Positions 51,304 through 61,539 are shown, counted from the first letter of the stretch. The stretch is 64,000 bases of DNA from Burkholderiaceae bacterium (GCA_017856435.1 JAFMFB010000011.1:1-64000), one strand, 5' to 3'. Made by a program: numbers and translations. The notes: a model not told the origin generated them from the letters alone.

Positions 51304-52095
51304 ATGACACGAACCATTCAGCAATTGTTTGACTTGAAGGGACGTACTGCCCTGGTAACAGGAGGATCGCGTGGGCTTGGTTTGCAACTTGCGCATGCCC
51401 TGGGAGAAGCGGGCGCGCGCATCATGCTCAGTGCTCGCAAGGAGGATGAACTGGAAAATGCGGTAGCGCAGTTGCAGTCGGCCGGGATTGATGCGCGCTG
51501 GTGCAAGGCCGACTGTTCCAGTGAGCAGGATTTGCATCGTCTGGCTGACGAGACCCTGCAACGCATGGGTGACATTGATATTCTGGTCAACAACGCCGGG
51601 GCGGCGTGGGGGGCTCCTGCCGAAGATCATCCGGTTGCCGCATGGGACAAGGTAATGAGCCTGAATATCCGCGGGTACTTTCTGCTGAGCCAGAGGGTCG
51701 GAAAAAAAAGCATGATCCCTCGCCAAAGAGGTCGCATCATCAACATTGCTTCGATTGCCGGCCTGGGGGGTAACCCTGAGCAGATGCAGACCCTTGCCTA
51801 CAACACATCCAAAGGCGCTGTCATCAATTTCACCCGGGCCCTTGCCGCCGAGTGGGGCAGGTATGGAATCAATGTCAATGCCATCTGCCCTGGTTTTTTC
51901 CCAAGCAAGATGACAGCGGGAACCCTTCAGACCTGGGGCGTTGAAAACATGATTCAACATGTTCCCCTTCATCGTTTGGGTGATGACGAAGATCTCAAGG
52001 GCCTGTGTCTGCTGTTTGCTTCAGATGCGGGCAAGCACATCACTGGCCAGTGGATGGCAGTCGATGGCGGTGTCAGTTGCGTGATTGGGGCTTAG
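51304..52095 (+). CDS. Short-chain dehydrogenase/reductase (SDR)
   Basis: A classical SDR of 263 residues. The cofactor motif is TGGSRGLGLQLA. NNAGAAWG and INIASIAGLGG follow, then the catalytic Tyr-x-x-x-Lys in AYNTSKGAV. Members of this subgroup oxidise or reduce hydroxyacyl, sugar or polyol substrates; 3-hydroxyacyl is plausible in this context. Short spacing links it with the membrane protein and the thioesterase gene, which starts two bases after its stop. Confidence 0.88.
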   Translation: MTRTIQQLFDLKGRTALVTGGSRGLGLQLAHALGEAGARIMLSARKEDELENAVAQLQSAGIDARWCKADCSSEQDLHRLADETLQRMGDIDILVNNAGAAWGAPAEDHPVAAWDKVMSLNIRGYFLLSQRVGKKSMIPRQRGRIINIASIAGLGGNPEQMQTLAYNTSKGAVINFTRALAAEWGRYGINVNAICPGFFPSKMTAGTLQTWGVENMIQHVPLHRLGDDEDLKGLCLLFASDAGKHITGQWMAVDGGVSCVIGA

Positions 52096-52096
52096 T

Positions 52097-52531
52097 ATGA
52101 GTCTTCCCTTTGGTGCGGTCATACCTTTTGTCCATCATCTGGGGTTTGAACTTAAACGCTTCGAAGATGGCCATTCAACGCTTGAATATCACCCTCAACC
52201 GGAGCATCTCAACTCATTCAGTGTCACCCATGGCGGGGCCCTCATGACCCTGCTGGACGTCACCATGGCCAGTGCTGCGCGCAGTGTTCAACCTGACATG
52301 GGGGTGGTCACCATAGAAATGAAAACAAGTTTTATGCAGCCTGCCCGCGGGCCCCTGACAGCTCAGGGACGTTTGATACACCGCACCAAGACCCTGGCCT
52401 TTACGGAAGCTACGGTCTACGACCAGGAGGGGCAGGCATGTGCACACGCTACCGGTACCTTCAAGTACGTCAAGCGTCTGGTCGTTGGATCCAAAGCTGT
52501 CAATGATCTGAATATCATTTCCACCGATTGA
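52097..52531 (+). CDS. PaaI-type hotdog-fold thioesterase
   Basis: A 144-residue hotdog protein of the PaaI/YigI type. Blocks are EYHPQPEHLNSFSVTHGGALMTLLDVTMASAARS (the HGG motif with catalytic Asp nearby) and VTIEMKTSFMQPARGPLTAQG. It hydrolyses acyl- or aryl-CoA and may release trapped CoA from dead-end esters of the pathway. The start is almost abutting the preceding SDR stop. Its ending is 11 bases from the next gene's ATG. Confidence 0.88.
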   Translation: MSLPFGAVIPFVHHLGFELKRFEDGHSTLEYHPQPEHLNSFSVTHGGALMTLLDVTMASAARSVQPDMGVVTIEMKTSFMQPARGPLTAQGRLIHRTKTLAFTEATVYDQEGQACAHATGTFKYVKRLVVGSKAVNDLNIISTD

Positions 52532-52542
52532 GAAAACTTGCT

Positions 52543-53559
52543 ATGCCAACGAATCGACAGTGGTTGCTCAAGAGTCGCCCACAAGCGCAGGCCAATCAGG
52601 AGAACTTCGCCCTTGTAAATTCTGAGACGCCACCCCTTCTGGATGGACAGGTTCTGGTGCAGCACCATTACCTGAGCCTGGATCCCTACATGCGCGGCCG
52701 AATGAATGATGCCAAAAGCTACGCCAAGCCTCAGGCGCTGGGTGAAGTCATGATTGGCGGCACAGTGGGTGAAGTCATGCAGAGCCGTCATCCCAAATTC
52801 CATCCAGGTGACAAGGTCGTCGGCATGGGAGGGTGGCAGGAATACAGCATCCTAGAGCCAGACCAGGTCAATGCGTGGCGCAAGGTCGATACCAGCACAG
52901 TACCACTGAGCTATTACCTGGGTGCGGTTGGCATGCCTGGTGTCACCGCCTGGTATGGCCTGATGCGAATCATTGAGCCCAAAGCTGGAGAAACCGTCAC
53001 TGTCAGTGCAGCATCAGGTGCAGTAGGCAGCGCGTTGGGCGTTCTGGCCAAGTCACGGGGTTGCAGGGTTGTCGGCATCGCTGGCGGATCGGACAAGTGC
53101 AACTATGTCGTGAACGAACTGGGCTTTGATGCCTGCCTTGACTACAAACAATATACAAATGCTGTTGAGCTGTCGCAGGCGCTCAAAACGGCCTGCCCCG
53201 AGGGGATCGACGGCCATTTCGAAAACGTCGGTGGCCTGGTGCTGGACGCCGTCATGTTGCGCATGAATGCTTTTGGGCGCATAGCTGTCTGCGGCATGAT
53301 CGCAGGCTATGACGGACAACCCGTGCCCATGAGCTACCCGCAACTGATCCTGCGTGATCGCTTGAAGGTTCAGGGTTTTATTGTGAGCGAACACATGGAA
53401 GATTGGCCTGTTGCGCTCGCGGCGCTTTCTGAATTGGTCATTGCGGGCAAACTTCACCCGCGTGAAAGCGTTGCACAAGGCATCGAAGCCGCTCCCGCAG
53501 CTTTTCTCGGCCTGCTCAAGGGCCAGAACTTCGGTAAGCAGCTGGTGAAGCTGATTTGA
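52543..53559 (+). CDS. NADP-dependent oxidoreductase, zinc-less MDR family
   Basis: A 338-residue medium-chain dehydrogenase/reductase without zinc ligands. It resembles leukotriene B4 12-hydroxydehydrogenase/prostaglandin reductase and CurA. N-terminal WLLKSRPQAQANQENFALV and LDPYMRGRMNDAKSY are typical. The cofactor motif is VSAASGAVGSALGVLAKSRGCRVVGIAGG. Such enzymes reduce the double bond of enones or enals. The start ATG at 52543 follows the thioesterase stop. Exact substrate unknown. Confidence 0.88.
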   Translation: MPTNRQWLLKSRPQAQANQENFALVNSETPPLLDGQVLVQHHYLSLDPYMRGRMNDAKSYAKPQALGEVMIGGTVGEVMQSRHPKFHPGDKVVGMGGWQEYSILEPDQVNAWRKVDTSTVPLSYYLGAVGMPGVTAWYGLMRIIEPKAGETVTVSAASGAVGSALGVLAKSRGCRVVGIAGGSDKCNYVVNELGFDACLDYKQYTNAVELSQALKTACPEGIDGHFENVGGLVLDAVMLRMNAFGRIAVCGMIAGYDGQPVPMSYPQLILRDRLKVQGFIVSEHMEDWPVALAALSELVIAGKLHPRESVAQGIEAAPAAFLGLLKGQNFGKQLVKLI

Positions 53560-53660
53560 TGCAGACGCGTATCAGGCTTGATCGGTATTCTGTGAACTTC
53601 TGAGGCGCGTTAGTTGCCCTTGATGCTCGCCAACATTTGAATGGATTGTGTAGACCCAAG

Positions 53661-54569
53661 ATGCTGAACGATTTCAAGGACAAGGTGGCGGTCATCACTG
53701 GTGCCGGATCGGGATTTGGTCTGGCGTGTGCCCGCATGGGCGCCAACCTTGGCATGAAGCTGATTCTGCTGGATGTTCAACCGGATGCACTGGCCCAGGC
53801 TGAGGCCGAAATCAAGTCGGCTGGTGCCGAGGTAATGGCTTTGCAAATTGATGTGTCTGACGCTGGCCAGATGACTCATATGGCCCATCGGGTGAAGGAA
53901 CTGTTTGGTGCGCCTCATCTGGTATTTAACAACGCAGGTGTGGCTGGTGGCGGCTTGATCTGGGAAAATTCAATACAGGACTGGCAGTGGGTGCTGGGCG
54001 TCAATTTATGGGGTGTCATCCATGGGGTTCGCCTTTTCACACCTATGATGCTCCAAGCGGCAAAGAGCGATCCGACCTATCAAGGGCATATTGTCAACAC
54101 AGCCAGCATGGCCGGATTGCTGACTCCTCCCAATATGGGTGTTTACAACGTCAGCAAGCATGCGGTCGTCGCCTTGAGTGAAACACTCTATCAAGACCTG
54201 GCCCTGGTCAGCCCTCAACTTGGCGTGTCGGTCTTGTGCCCATATTTTGTGCCCACCGGCATCAGCCAGAGCGAACGCAATCGCCCCGTTGATCTGGCAG
54301 TCACAACCCCAACCCGAAGCCAGCTGATCAGCCAGGCCATGAGCGAAAAAGCGGTCAGCTCCGGCAAAGTGACTGCTGCCGACGTGGCCAAGCTGGTGTT
54401 TGATGCAGTTCGAGCCAACCAGTTCTACATCTATAGCCACCCCAAATCTCTGGGCCCTGTTCAGACCCGTCTGGAAGACATTCTGCAGGGTCGCAACCCA
54501 ACTGATCCGTTCGCTCACAAACCTGAACTGGGCCAGGCCTTGCGCCAGTCCTTGGGTGAACAAGATTAA
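53661..54569 (+). CDS. Short-chain dehydrogenase/reductase (SDR), second copy
   Basis: A classical SDR of 302 residues, distinct from the one at 51304. Cofactor motif ITGAGSGFGLACARMG; VFNNAGVAGGG; catalytic VYNVSKHAVVALSE. A longer C-terminal region (FYIYSHPKSLGPVQTRLEDILQGRNPTDP) is typical of one SDR subgroup in proteobacteria. Its start is at an ATG 102 bases after the MDR gene. Substrate unknown. The 101-base gap may hold its own promoter, but none is clear. Confidence 0.88.
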   Translation: MLNDFKDKVAVITGAGSGFGLACARMGANLGMKLILLDVQPDALAQAEAEIKSAGAEVMALQIDVSDAGQMTHMAHRVKELFGAPHLVFNNAGVAGGGLIWENSIQDWQWVLGVNLWGVIHGVRLFTPMMLQAAKSDPTYQGHIVNTASMAGLLTPPNMGVYNVSKHAVVALSETLYQDLALVSPQLGVSVLCPYFVPTGISQSERNRPVDLAVTTPTRSQLISQAMSEKAVSSGKVTAADVAKLVFDAVRANQFYIYSHPKSLGPVQTRLEDILQGRNPTDPFAHKPELGQALRQSLGEQD

Positions 54570-54648
54570 CTGAGACCGGCCGCCAGGCAATGAGTTGTCC
54601 AAGGCACACAATTCCAGCCTTGAAGGGCTCAACATTGAACGCTTCTAA

Positions 54649-55722
54649 ATGAAGGCTTTGCGAATTTATGCCGGCAGGATAGCCCGGCTTCATGTGAAAG
54701 CGTATGGACTTTTGCCCAAGCATGTGCGGATTGTTCCTGCGGCAGCTGGGGGTCCAAAGGGGCTGATTCTTGGGCCAATCGACAGGTTTCTGTTTGGCCA
54801 CTGGCTCACAGGTTCATCCCAGCCAATCGATCTGATCGGCGCTTCCATTGGTGCCTGGCGTATGGCGACGGCCTGTCTGAAGGATCCGGTTTCAAACTTT
54901 GCTCGCCTTGAGCAGGATTACATACATCAGCACTACCCGCTACAAGCTGGGCAGCGTCGTCCTTCGCCAGGCCAGGTCAGCGATCGCTTTAGCCAAAGCC
55001 TTCAGTCTTTCTATGGGGATCAGGTCGCGCAGTTGCTGGGGCATCCTCGGTACCGGTTGCATATTCTTGCCTCTCGGGGTCGTCATATTCTGAGACGCGA
55101 GCAGGCCATCCTTACGGCCCTGGGCTATGCCGGTGCGTTTCTCAGCAATATGGTGAACCGAAAGGCCATGGGCGGCTGGCTTGAAAGAGTGGTCTTTTCT
55201 TCTGGTTTCGGCCCACTCCCATTTTTGACCGGGGACTACCCCACACGACCATTGGCCCTGACAGAACAAAACTTCATGTCGGCATTACAGGCAAGCTGCT
55301 CAATACCCTTTGTCCTACGCCCGGTGTCCCATATTCCCGGCGCGCCCTTGGGCAGCTACTGGGATGGCGGTATCACCGATTACCATTTGCACTTGAATTA
55401 CGCTACCGGGGAGGATGGCCTGGTCCTGTACCCTCATTTCCAGAAAAACGTGATTCCGGGTTGGCTCGATAAGCAATTGCCCTGGCGGCACGGTTATTCC
55501 AGCTTTCTTGATCGAATGGTTTTGCTTGCCCCCAACCCCGAATGGGTCAATACTTTGCCCAACGGCAAGCTGCCCGACAGAACGGACTTCACCCGCTATG
55601 GCAATGACCTGGTCACAAGAGTGCGGGTATGGCAGACAGCGGTCGGCGCGAGTGAACAATTGGCTGATGAACTCGCCCAGTGGCTGGAGCGCCCGAATTT
55701 ATCGCAGGTTGGAGTGCTGTAA
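54649..55722 (+). CDS. Patatin-like phospholipase family protein
   Basis: A 357-residue acyl hydrolase candidate. The Gly-rich oxyanion block is AAAGGPKGLILG, the nucleophile elbow is GASIGAWRMA (G-x-S-x-G), and the catalytic aspartate is in YWDGGITDYHLHLNY. There is no signal peptide, so a cytoplasmic role on lipids or storage esters is likely. It closes the acyl-CoA cluster at its 3' side. It is convergent with the HerA-like ATPase, with only five bases between stops. Confidence 0.85.
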   Translation: MKALRIYAGRIARLHVKAYGLLPKHVRIVPAAAGGPKGLILGPIDRFLFGHWLTGSSQPIDLIGASIGAWRMATACLKDPVSNFARLEQDYIHQHYPLQAGQRRPSPGQVSDRFSQSLQSFYGDQVAQLLGHPRYRLHILASRGRHILRREQAILTALGYAGAFLSNMVNRKAMGGWLERVVFSSGFGPLPFLTGDYPTRPLALTEQNFMSALQASCSIPFVLRPVSHIPGAPLGSYWDGGITDYHLHLNYATGEDGLVLYPHFQKNVIPGWLDKQLPWRHGYSSFLDRMVLLAPNPEWVNTLPNGKLPDRTDFTRYGNDLVTRVRVWQTAVGASEQLADELAQWLERPNLSQVGVL

Positions 55723-55727
55723 TAGAT

Positions 55728-57227
55728 TCAGCGTTTTTTGCCATTTCCCAGGATGCTGCCCAGCACCCCGCGGATGATTTGTTTGCCAACTTCCCGGCCT
55801 ATGGTACTGGCGGCGCTTTTGAAAAGTTGTTCTCCCACACTGGCTCGGCTACGTTTTGGACCACCACCCAGCAAATCACCAAGACTGCCCAATAAGCCAG
55901 GAGTCGATGACTTTGCTTCGGTATCCGACTGGTCATGCTTGGCCTTCTGCAGTGTTCTGCTACCCAGAAGCTCAAAAGCTGATTCTCGGTCAATGGTTTG
56001 TTCATAAGTTCCAGCCACTATGGACGACGCCAGGAGAGCCTGTCGTTGGGCGGTCGAAATCGGGCCAATCTGACTGCCAGGTGGAAGCACAAAGACCCTG
56101 CTGGTGGGCGAAGGGCGACCTTTTTCGTCTAAGAAGCTGACTAAAGCTTCTCCCACCCCAAGCTCAGTGATCGCGGCGGGGATATCCAGACCAGGATTCG
56201 GTCGCATGGTTTCGGCGGCGGATTTGACCGCCTTTTGGTCACGCGGAGTGAAAGCACGCAGCGCGTGCTGTACCCGATTGCCAAGTTGTCCGAGCACGCT
56301 ATCGGGAATGTCAAGCGGATTTTGGGTGACAAAAAATACGCCTACTCCCTTGGACCGTACCAGCCGAACTACCAGCTCTATGCGTTCAAGCAGCGCCTTG
56401 GGCGCGTCGTTGAACAGTAGGTGGGCCTCGTCAAAGAAAAATACCAGTTTGGGTTTGTCCAGGTCACCCACCTCGGGCAGATGCTCGAATAATTCGGACA
56501 GTAGCCAGAGCAGGAAGGTGGCGTAAAGGCGCGGCGCATTCATCAGCTTTTCCGCCGCCAGCACATTGATGAGGCCACGACCGGCCGCATCCGTCTGCAT
56601 GAAGTCGGCGATGTTGAGCATGGGCTCGCCGAAGAATTTGTCGCCGCCCTGTGCCTCGATCTGCAGCAGTCCGCGCTGAATAGCGCCGATACTGGCCGCA
56701 CTGATGTTGCCGTACTGGGTGGTGAACTGTGAGGCGTTGTCGCCCACGTGCTGACACATCGCACGCAGATCCTTCAGGTCCAGCAGCAACAGGCCCTGGT
56801 CGTCGGCGATTTTGAAGACCAGCTGCAACACCCCTTCCTGCGTGTCGTTCAGGTTAAGCATGCGACCCAGCAGCAAGGGGCCGAGGTCGCTGACGGTGGC
56901 GCGTACCGGGTGACCTTGTTCGCCGAACACGTCCCATAGCGTGGTGGTACAGGCCAGGGGGTCAGGCCGGGTCAAGCCGCGCTCCTTGAGTACGGCAGCG
57001 AGCTTGTCACTCAGCTGGCCGGCTTGCGAGATGCCGGTGAGATCACCCTTAATGTCGGCCATGAAGACCGGCACGCCGATTCTGGAAAAGCCTTCTGCCA
57101 GGGTCTGCAGGGTGATGGTCTTGCCGGTGCCAGTGGCCCCAGTGATCAGACCGTGTCGGTTGGCTTTGTCGGGGCGAAGAAAACATTGCACGTTGCCGTG
57201 CTGGGCGATCAGGATCGGTTCGGTCAT
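55728..57227 (-). CDS. HerA-like ATPase (DUF853 family)
   Basis: A 499-residue ATPase of the HerA/FtsK superfamily. Walker A is [18 protein letters not shown] near residue 30. Walker B is [16 protein letters not shown]. HerA-like C-terminal features are [48 protein letters not shown]. The C-terminal tail ([20 protein letters not shown]...) is Gly/Ser-rich. Role unknown; single-gene members are widespread and not tied to NurA here. The 5' two thirds looks higher in G+C than the 3' third, see findings. Confidence 0.88.
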   Translation of the reverse strand: MTEPILIAQHGNVQCFLRPDKANRHGLITGATGTGKTITLQTLAEGFSRIGVPVFMADIKGDLTGISQAGQLSDKLAAVLKERGLTRPDPLACTTTLWDVFGEQGHPVRATVSDLGPLLLGRMLNLNDTQEGVLQLVFKIADDQGLLLLDLKDLRAMCQHVGDNASQFTTQYGNISAASIGAIQRGLLQIEAQGGDKFFGEPMLNIADFMQTDAAGRGLINVLAAEKLMNAPRLYATFLLWLLSELFEHLPEVGDLDKPKLVFFFDEAHLLFNDAPKALLERIELVVRLVRSKGVGVFFVTQNPLDIPDSVLGQLGNRVQHALRAFTPRDQKAVKSAAETMRPNPGLDIPAAITELGVGEALVSFLDEKGRPSPTSRVFVLPPGSQIGPISTAQRQALLASSIVAGTYEQTIDRESAFELLGSRTLQKAKHDQSDTEAKSSTPGLLGSLGDLLGGGPKRSRASVGEQLFKSAASTIGREVGKQIIRGVLGSILGNGKKR

Positions 57228-57295
57228 GGAAGTGGCGAAAAGTACAATGCTGGCTTTATAGCCGAACCCGGCAAATTCATCCCAAGGAACTTTTC

Positions 57296-58015
57296 ATGGC
57301 CGGACACAGCAAATGGGCCAATATTCAACACCGCAAAGGTCGTCAGGACGAAAAGCGCGGCAAGATCTGGACTCGTATCATCCGTGAAATCACGGTGGCA
57401 GCCCGTTCAGGCGGTGCCGATCCCACGGCCAATCCGCGCCTTCGACTGGCTATTGACAAAGCCAAAGCTGCCAACATGCCCGCCGATCGGGTCAAGTACA
57501 ACATCGACAAGGCTGCTGGAAATCTCGAAGGGGTTACCTATGAAGAAATTCGCTACGAAGGCTATGGCATTGGCGGTGCTGCAATCATTCTTGACACCAT
57601 GACCGACAACCGGGTACGCACAGTGGCCGAAGTCCGTCATGCCCTCTCAAAGCATGGTGGAAATCTGGGCACTGAGGGTTCGGTGGCTTTCCAGTTCAAG
57701 CATTGCGGTCAGTTGATTTTTGCACCGGGCACCCCTGAGGAACAGGTGATGGACATAGCTCTGGAAGCTGGTGCGCAGGACGTCATCAGTGATGAGGACG
57801 GGGCGATTGAGGTATTGACTCAACCCGCAGACTTTGAGGCAGTCAAACTTGCGCTGGAATCAGCAGGCTTTAAGCCTGAGGTGTCCGAGGTCACCATGCG
57901 CCCAGAAAATACCATCGAACTTAGCGGGGAAGATGCCGCCAAGATGCAAAAATTGCTGGACGTGCTGGAAGATCTTGACGATGTACAGAATGTGTTCCAT
58001 AACGCAGCGATTTGA
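57296..58015 (+). CDS. yebC: YebC/PmpR family protein
   Basis: A 239-residue DUF28/TACO1-type protein. The start [28 protein letters not shown] is the hallmark. [24 protein letters not shown] and [31 protein letters not shown]-like blocks follow. Family members act as transcription factors or help translate Pro-rich stretches. AAGGAA sits before the ATG. It lies 68 bases from the divergent ATPase gene and 30 bases before purD. Confidence 0.95.
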   Translation: MAGHSKWANIQHRKGRQDEKRGKIWTRIIREITVAARSGGADPTANPRLRLAIDKAKAANMPADRVKYNIDKAAGNLEGVTYEEIRYEGYGIGGAAIILDTMTDNRVRTVAEVRHALSKHGGNLGTEGSVAFQFKHCGQLIFAPGTPEEQVMDIALEAGAQDVISDEDGAIEVLTQPADFEAVKLALESAGFKPEVSEVTMRPENTIELSGEDAAKMQKLLDVLEDLDDVQNVFHNAAI

Positions 58016-58045
58016 GTTTGGATTCTGAGAATACGGAATGACAAT

Positions 58046-59326
58046 ATGAAGGTGTTGGTGATTGGTGGGGGAGGGCGCGAGCACGCATTGGCCTGGAAGC
58101 TGGCGCAATCGCCCAGGGTTCAGCGGGTCTATGTAGCGCCCGGTAATGGGGGCACTGCCCGCGACAAGAATCTTGAGAATTTGCCGCTGACCGATGTCAA
58201 GGCTTTGCGCGAGTGGGCCCAGCAGGAGAAGATCGGTCTGACCGTGGTTGGGCCGGAAGCGCCACTGGCGGCCGGCGTGGTCGATGAATTTCGAACCCAT
58301 GGCCTGCGGATTTTTGGCCCAACCCGGGCCGCGGCACAGTTAGAAAGTTCCAAAGCCTTCTCCAAGGCATTCATGAAGCGCCATGGGATTCCTACTGCTG
58401 ATTACGACACTTTTTCAGACCCCGGTGCTGCGCATGACTATGTCAACAAAATGGGCGCACCGATTGTGGTCAAGGCTGATGGTCTGGCAGCGGGTAAGGG
58501 CGTTGTTGTTGCCATGAGTCTGGCCGAAGCCCATGAAGCCATTGACTTCATGTTGCTGGACAACAAGCTCGGTGTCAGCCACAACGAAGGTGGCGCTCGG
58601 GTGGTTATCGAAGAGTTTCTGCAGGGAGAAGAGGCCAGTTTCATTGTCTTGTGTGACGGCAAGCATGTGACACCCCTGGCAACCAGCCAGGACCACAAGC
58701 GCCTGCTCGATGCTGACCAGGGCCCCAATACTGGCGGCATGGGGGCTTACTCCCCGGCACCCGTGGTGACCCCAGAGGTTCATGCGCGAGCGATGCGCGA
58801 GATCATCCTGCCCACGATCAAGGGTATGGAAAAAGACGGCATTCCCTACACGGGCTTTCTTTATGCAGGTCTGATGATTGATGCTTCGGGCGCCCCCAAG
58901 ACACTCGAGTTCAATTGCCGCATGGGCGATCCTGAAACCCAGCCGATATTGATGCGCCTGAAGACTGATCTGCTGGAGGTCATGCTGGCTGCGACCGACG
59001 AGCGGCTTGACGAGTTGACCCTTTCCTGGGACCGGCGCTGGGCCCTGGGTGTTGTCCTGGCAGCCCATGGCTATCCGATGTCACCGCGCAAGGGAGATGC
59101 CATCACCGGTCTGCCCCCTGATACAGAGGATGCTATGGTGTTTCACGCTGGTACTACGCTTCATGATGGCCAAACCCTTACATCCGGCGGTCGCGTCTTG
59201 TGCGTCACGGTACTGGCTGAAAACATGAAGCTCGCCCAGCAACGCGCCTACGAAATGACACGAGGCATCCAATTCGAAGGGATGCAATTCCGCCGGGATA
59301 TTGGCTATCGTGCCTTGAAGCCCTGA
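58046..59326 (+). CDS. purD: Phosphoribosylamine-glycine ligase
   Basis: ATP-grasp ligase of 426 residues for the second step of purine synthesis. MKVLVIGGGGREHALAWKLAQS is the N-domain. VGPEAPLAAGVVDEF, PIVVKADGLAAGKGVVVA and VVIEEFLQGEEASFIVLCDG mark the ATP-grasp region. CRMGDPETQPILMRLKTDL is the Mg-binding block. The acyltransferase gene begins nine bases after its stop. Confidence 0.97.
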   Translation: MKVLVIGGGGREHALAWKLAQSPRVQRVYVAPGNGGTARDKNLENLPLTDVKALREWAQQEKIGLTVVGPEAPLAAGVVDEFRTHGLRIFGPTRAAAQLESSKAFSKAFMKRHGIPTADYDTFSDPGAAHDYVNKMGAPIVVKADGLAAGKGVVVAMSLAEAHEAIDFMLLDNKLGVSHNEGGARVVIEEFLQGEEASFIVLCDGKHVTPLATSQDHKRLLDADQGPNTGGMGAYSPAPVVTPEVHARAMREIILPTIKGMEKDGIPYTGFLYAGLMIDASGAPKTLEFNCRMGDPETQPILMRLKTDLLEVMLAATDERLDELTLSWDRRWALGVVLAAHGYPMSPRKGDAITGLPPDTEDAMVFHAGTTLHDGQTLTSGGRVLCVTVLAENMKLAQQRAYEMTRGIQFEGMQFRRDIGYRALKP

Positions 59327-59335
59327 AAACTGCCC

Positions 59336-59983
59336 ATGGCTGCTGGCGAGTTTTCTCCTCCTTTTCCGGTCACCTTCAAAGGCAGTTCGCTCGCGCGTAG
59401 TCTTTTCAGCCTGATGGGCTGGAAGGTCTATTTCGATGGCCTACCCTGCCGGCAGGGAATAGCCATCATCTACCCGCATACCAGTAACTGGGACTTCCTG
59501 ACGCTGGTATTGGCCAAATGGAGTGCCGGGGTGGCTGTCAGGTTTTGGGCCAAAGACTCACTCTTTCAAATCCCTCTGTTTGGACGTTGGCTGCGCTGGT
59601 TGGGGGGTGTGCCGGTAAAGCGCACATTAGCTCAAGGGGTGGTGACTCAGACGGCGCAGGCGCTGCTGCAAGCCAAGCGGGATGACGATTATTTCTGGTT
59701 GGCTCTGGCCCCTGAAGGCACCCGAAAGCATATTCCTGGCTGGCGCAGTGGCTTCTATCGGACAGCCCTGATGGCCGATGTTCCCTTATGTCTTGTCCAA
59801 CTCGACTATCAGCGCAAAGCCGTTAGTGTCAGCGAATTCATCCGACTTACGGGTGATGAGCATTCAGACATGTTACGAATTGCTGCTGCCTATGAAGGAG
59901 TCGTTGGATATCACCCCACCAATCAGGCGCCGATCCATCTGCTCGATGCCTCAGTGGCACGTAGCGAGACCATCAACAAATGA
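59336..59983 (+). CDS. Lysophospholipid acyltransferase family protein (PlsC-like)
   Basis: A 215-residue acyltransferase. The catalytic H-x4-D motif is H48/D53 in PHTSNWDF. The phosphate-binding PEGTR motif is in [47 protein letters not shown] is the second conserved block. Such proteins acylate lysophospholipids; the acceptor here is not known. The stop overlaps the hemF start by ATGA. Confidence 0.88.
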   Translation: MAAGEFSPPFPVTFKGSSLARSLFSLMGWKVYFDGLPCRQGIAIIYPHTSNWDFLTLVLAKWSAGVAVRFWAKDSLFQIPLFGRWLRWLGGVPVKRTLAQGVVTQTAQALLQAKRDDDYFWLALAPEGTRKHIPGWRSGFYRTALMADVPLCLVQLDYQRKAVSVSEFIRLTGDEHSDMLRIAAAYEGVVGYHPTNQAPIHLLDASVARSETINK

Positions 59984-60906
59984 ACAGCAATATTCATCAA
60001 AACCAAATTGGTCGGGTTCGCTCTTACCTGCAGTCCTTGCAGAAAAAAATTACGGAAAGTATTTCATCGCTTGATGGAAAGTCATTTCTGGTTGATGCCT
60101 GGAGCAAGGAGGCTGGCGAACCTCTGCAAGGTGAGGGGGTGACCATGATTCTGGAGGGCGGTCAGGTCTTTGAGCGGGCCGGCTGTGGTTTCTCGCATGT
60201 GAAAGGCCACAAATTGCCGGCCTCAGCGACCCAACATCGACCCGAACTTGCCGGGTCTCCCTTTGAGGCATTGGGAGTGTCTTTGGTATTTCACCCACGC
60301 AACCCCTATGTGCCCACCGTGCACATGAATGTACGCATGATTGCAGCTGGCGACGCGACCCAGCAGAGCAGTTGGTTTGGCGGGGGCATGGACCTCACGC
60401 CTTACTACGGGTTTGAGGAAGATGCCATTCACTTTCACGCCACCTGCCGTGATGCCCTGACCCCATTTGGCGATGACAAATACCCTAGGTTTAAGCGCTG
60501 GTGTGATGAGTATTTCTTTTTGAAACACCGCAATGAGCAGCGTGGGATTGGTGGGATATTTTTTGACGATTTTTCTGAGCTGGGCTTTGAAGAAAGCTTT
60601 GCCATGATGCGTGCAGTGGGCGATGCTTTTTTGCCGGCCTATTTGCCGATTGTGCAAAGGCGCCAACATTTGGAGCATAGTCAGCGTGAGCGGGACTTTC
60701 AGTTGTATCGGCGTGGCCGCTATGTTGAATTCAATCTGGTGTTTGACCGGGGCACCCACTTTGGCTTGCAATCCGGAGGGAGAACTGAGTCTATCCTGCT
60801 CTCCATGCCACCCTTGGTGAGTTGGTCTTACCAGCACATCCCTGAGCCTGGCTCGCAGGAAGCAACCCTGTACAGCCGTTTTTTGCCTAGACGTGATTGG
60901 GTCTGA
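59980..60906 (+). CDS. hemF: Oxygen-dependent coproporphyrinogen III oxidase
   Basis: Heme-pathway enzyme of 308 residues that converts coproporphyrinogen III to protoporphyrinogen IX using oxygen. Blocks include [87 protein letters not shown] and the end [10 protein letters not shown]. Its oxygen need implies aerobic growth. Coupled to the acyltransferase gene upstream. Confidence 0.97.
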   Translation: MNSNIHQNQIGRVRSYLQSLQKKITESISSLDGKSFLVDAWSKEAGEPLQGEGVTMILEGGQVFERAGCGFSHVKGHKLPASATQHRPELAGSPFEALGVSLVFHPRNPYVPTVHMNVRMIAAGDATQQSSWFGGGMDLTPYYGFEEDAIHFHATCRDALTPFGDDKYPRFKRWCDEYFFLKHRNEQRGIGGIFFDDFSELGFEESFAMMRAVGDAFLPAYLPIVQRRQHLEHSQRERDFQLYRRGRYVEFNLVFDRGTHFGLQSGGRTESILLSMPPLVSWSYQHIPEPGSQEATLYSRFLPRRDWV

Positions 60907-60922
60907 GAAAGCCACTGAAAAG

Positions 60923-61531
60923 ATGACCCTGAAGCGACTTGGCGTGTTCGGAGGGGCGTTTGATCCTCCTCATCTGGCGCATCGGGCCTTGGCAGAAGCC
61001 GCCCTTCGTCAGCTGGAGCTTGATCAATTGCGGATATTGCCCACCGGTCAAGCCTGGCACAAGACCCGCCCCCTGAACCCGGCCCATCATCGACTTGCCA
61101 TGGCCCGGTTGGCATTTGGTGATTTACCAAAAGTGGTCATCGACGAACGCGAACTGGTTCGGGCAGGGCCCACCTTCACTGTCGATACCCTGCTTGAACT
61201 TCAAAAAGAGCATCCTCAAGCCGAATTCTTTTTGTGTATGGGATTGGACCAAGCCCAAGCCTTGACGACCTGGCGCCATTGGGAGCAGGTTCTCTCTCTG
61301 GCTACAATCTGCGTTGCCGACCGTGATCTGGAGTCAGGTGAGACCAACCATTTTGACCCACCGGTTCACCTCAAGCACCGCTTTATCAGCCTTGTCATGC
61401 CACGCTTGGCGATCAGTGCCACTGATATCCGGGCTCGTTGTGCAAAAGGCAAGAAGATTGATGCAGTGGTCAACCCTGCCGTTGCGGGGTATATTGATGA
61501 CCATCAGCTCTACTTGATCCATAACTCTTGA
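60923..61531 (+). CDS. nadD: Nicotinate-nucleotide adenylyltransferase
   Basis: NAD-synthesis enzyme of 202 residues. The nucleotidyltransferase motif GVFGGAFDPPHLAHRALAE carries the H-x-x-H pair. The C-terminal motif is AISATDIRARCAKGK. FLCMGLDQAQALTTWRHWEQVL is the family block. The ATG at 60923 is preferred; a GTG at 60893 overlapping the hemF end is a possible longer start. Adjacent to rsfS as usual. Confidence 0.94.
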   Translation: MTLKRLGVFGGAFDPPHLAHRALAEAALRQLELDQLRILPTGQAWHKTRPLNPAHHRLAMARLAFGDLPKVVIDERELVRAGPTFTVDTLLELQKEHPQAEFFLCMGLDQAQALTTWRHWEQVLSLATICVADRDLESGETNHFDPPVHLKHRFISLVMPRLAISATDIRARCAKGKKIDAVVNPAVAGYIDDHQLYLIHNS

Positions 61532-61539
61532 CCTACTTG

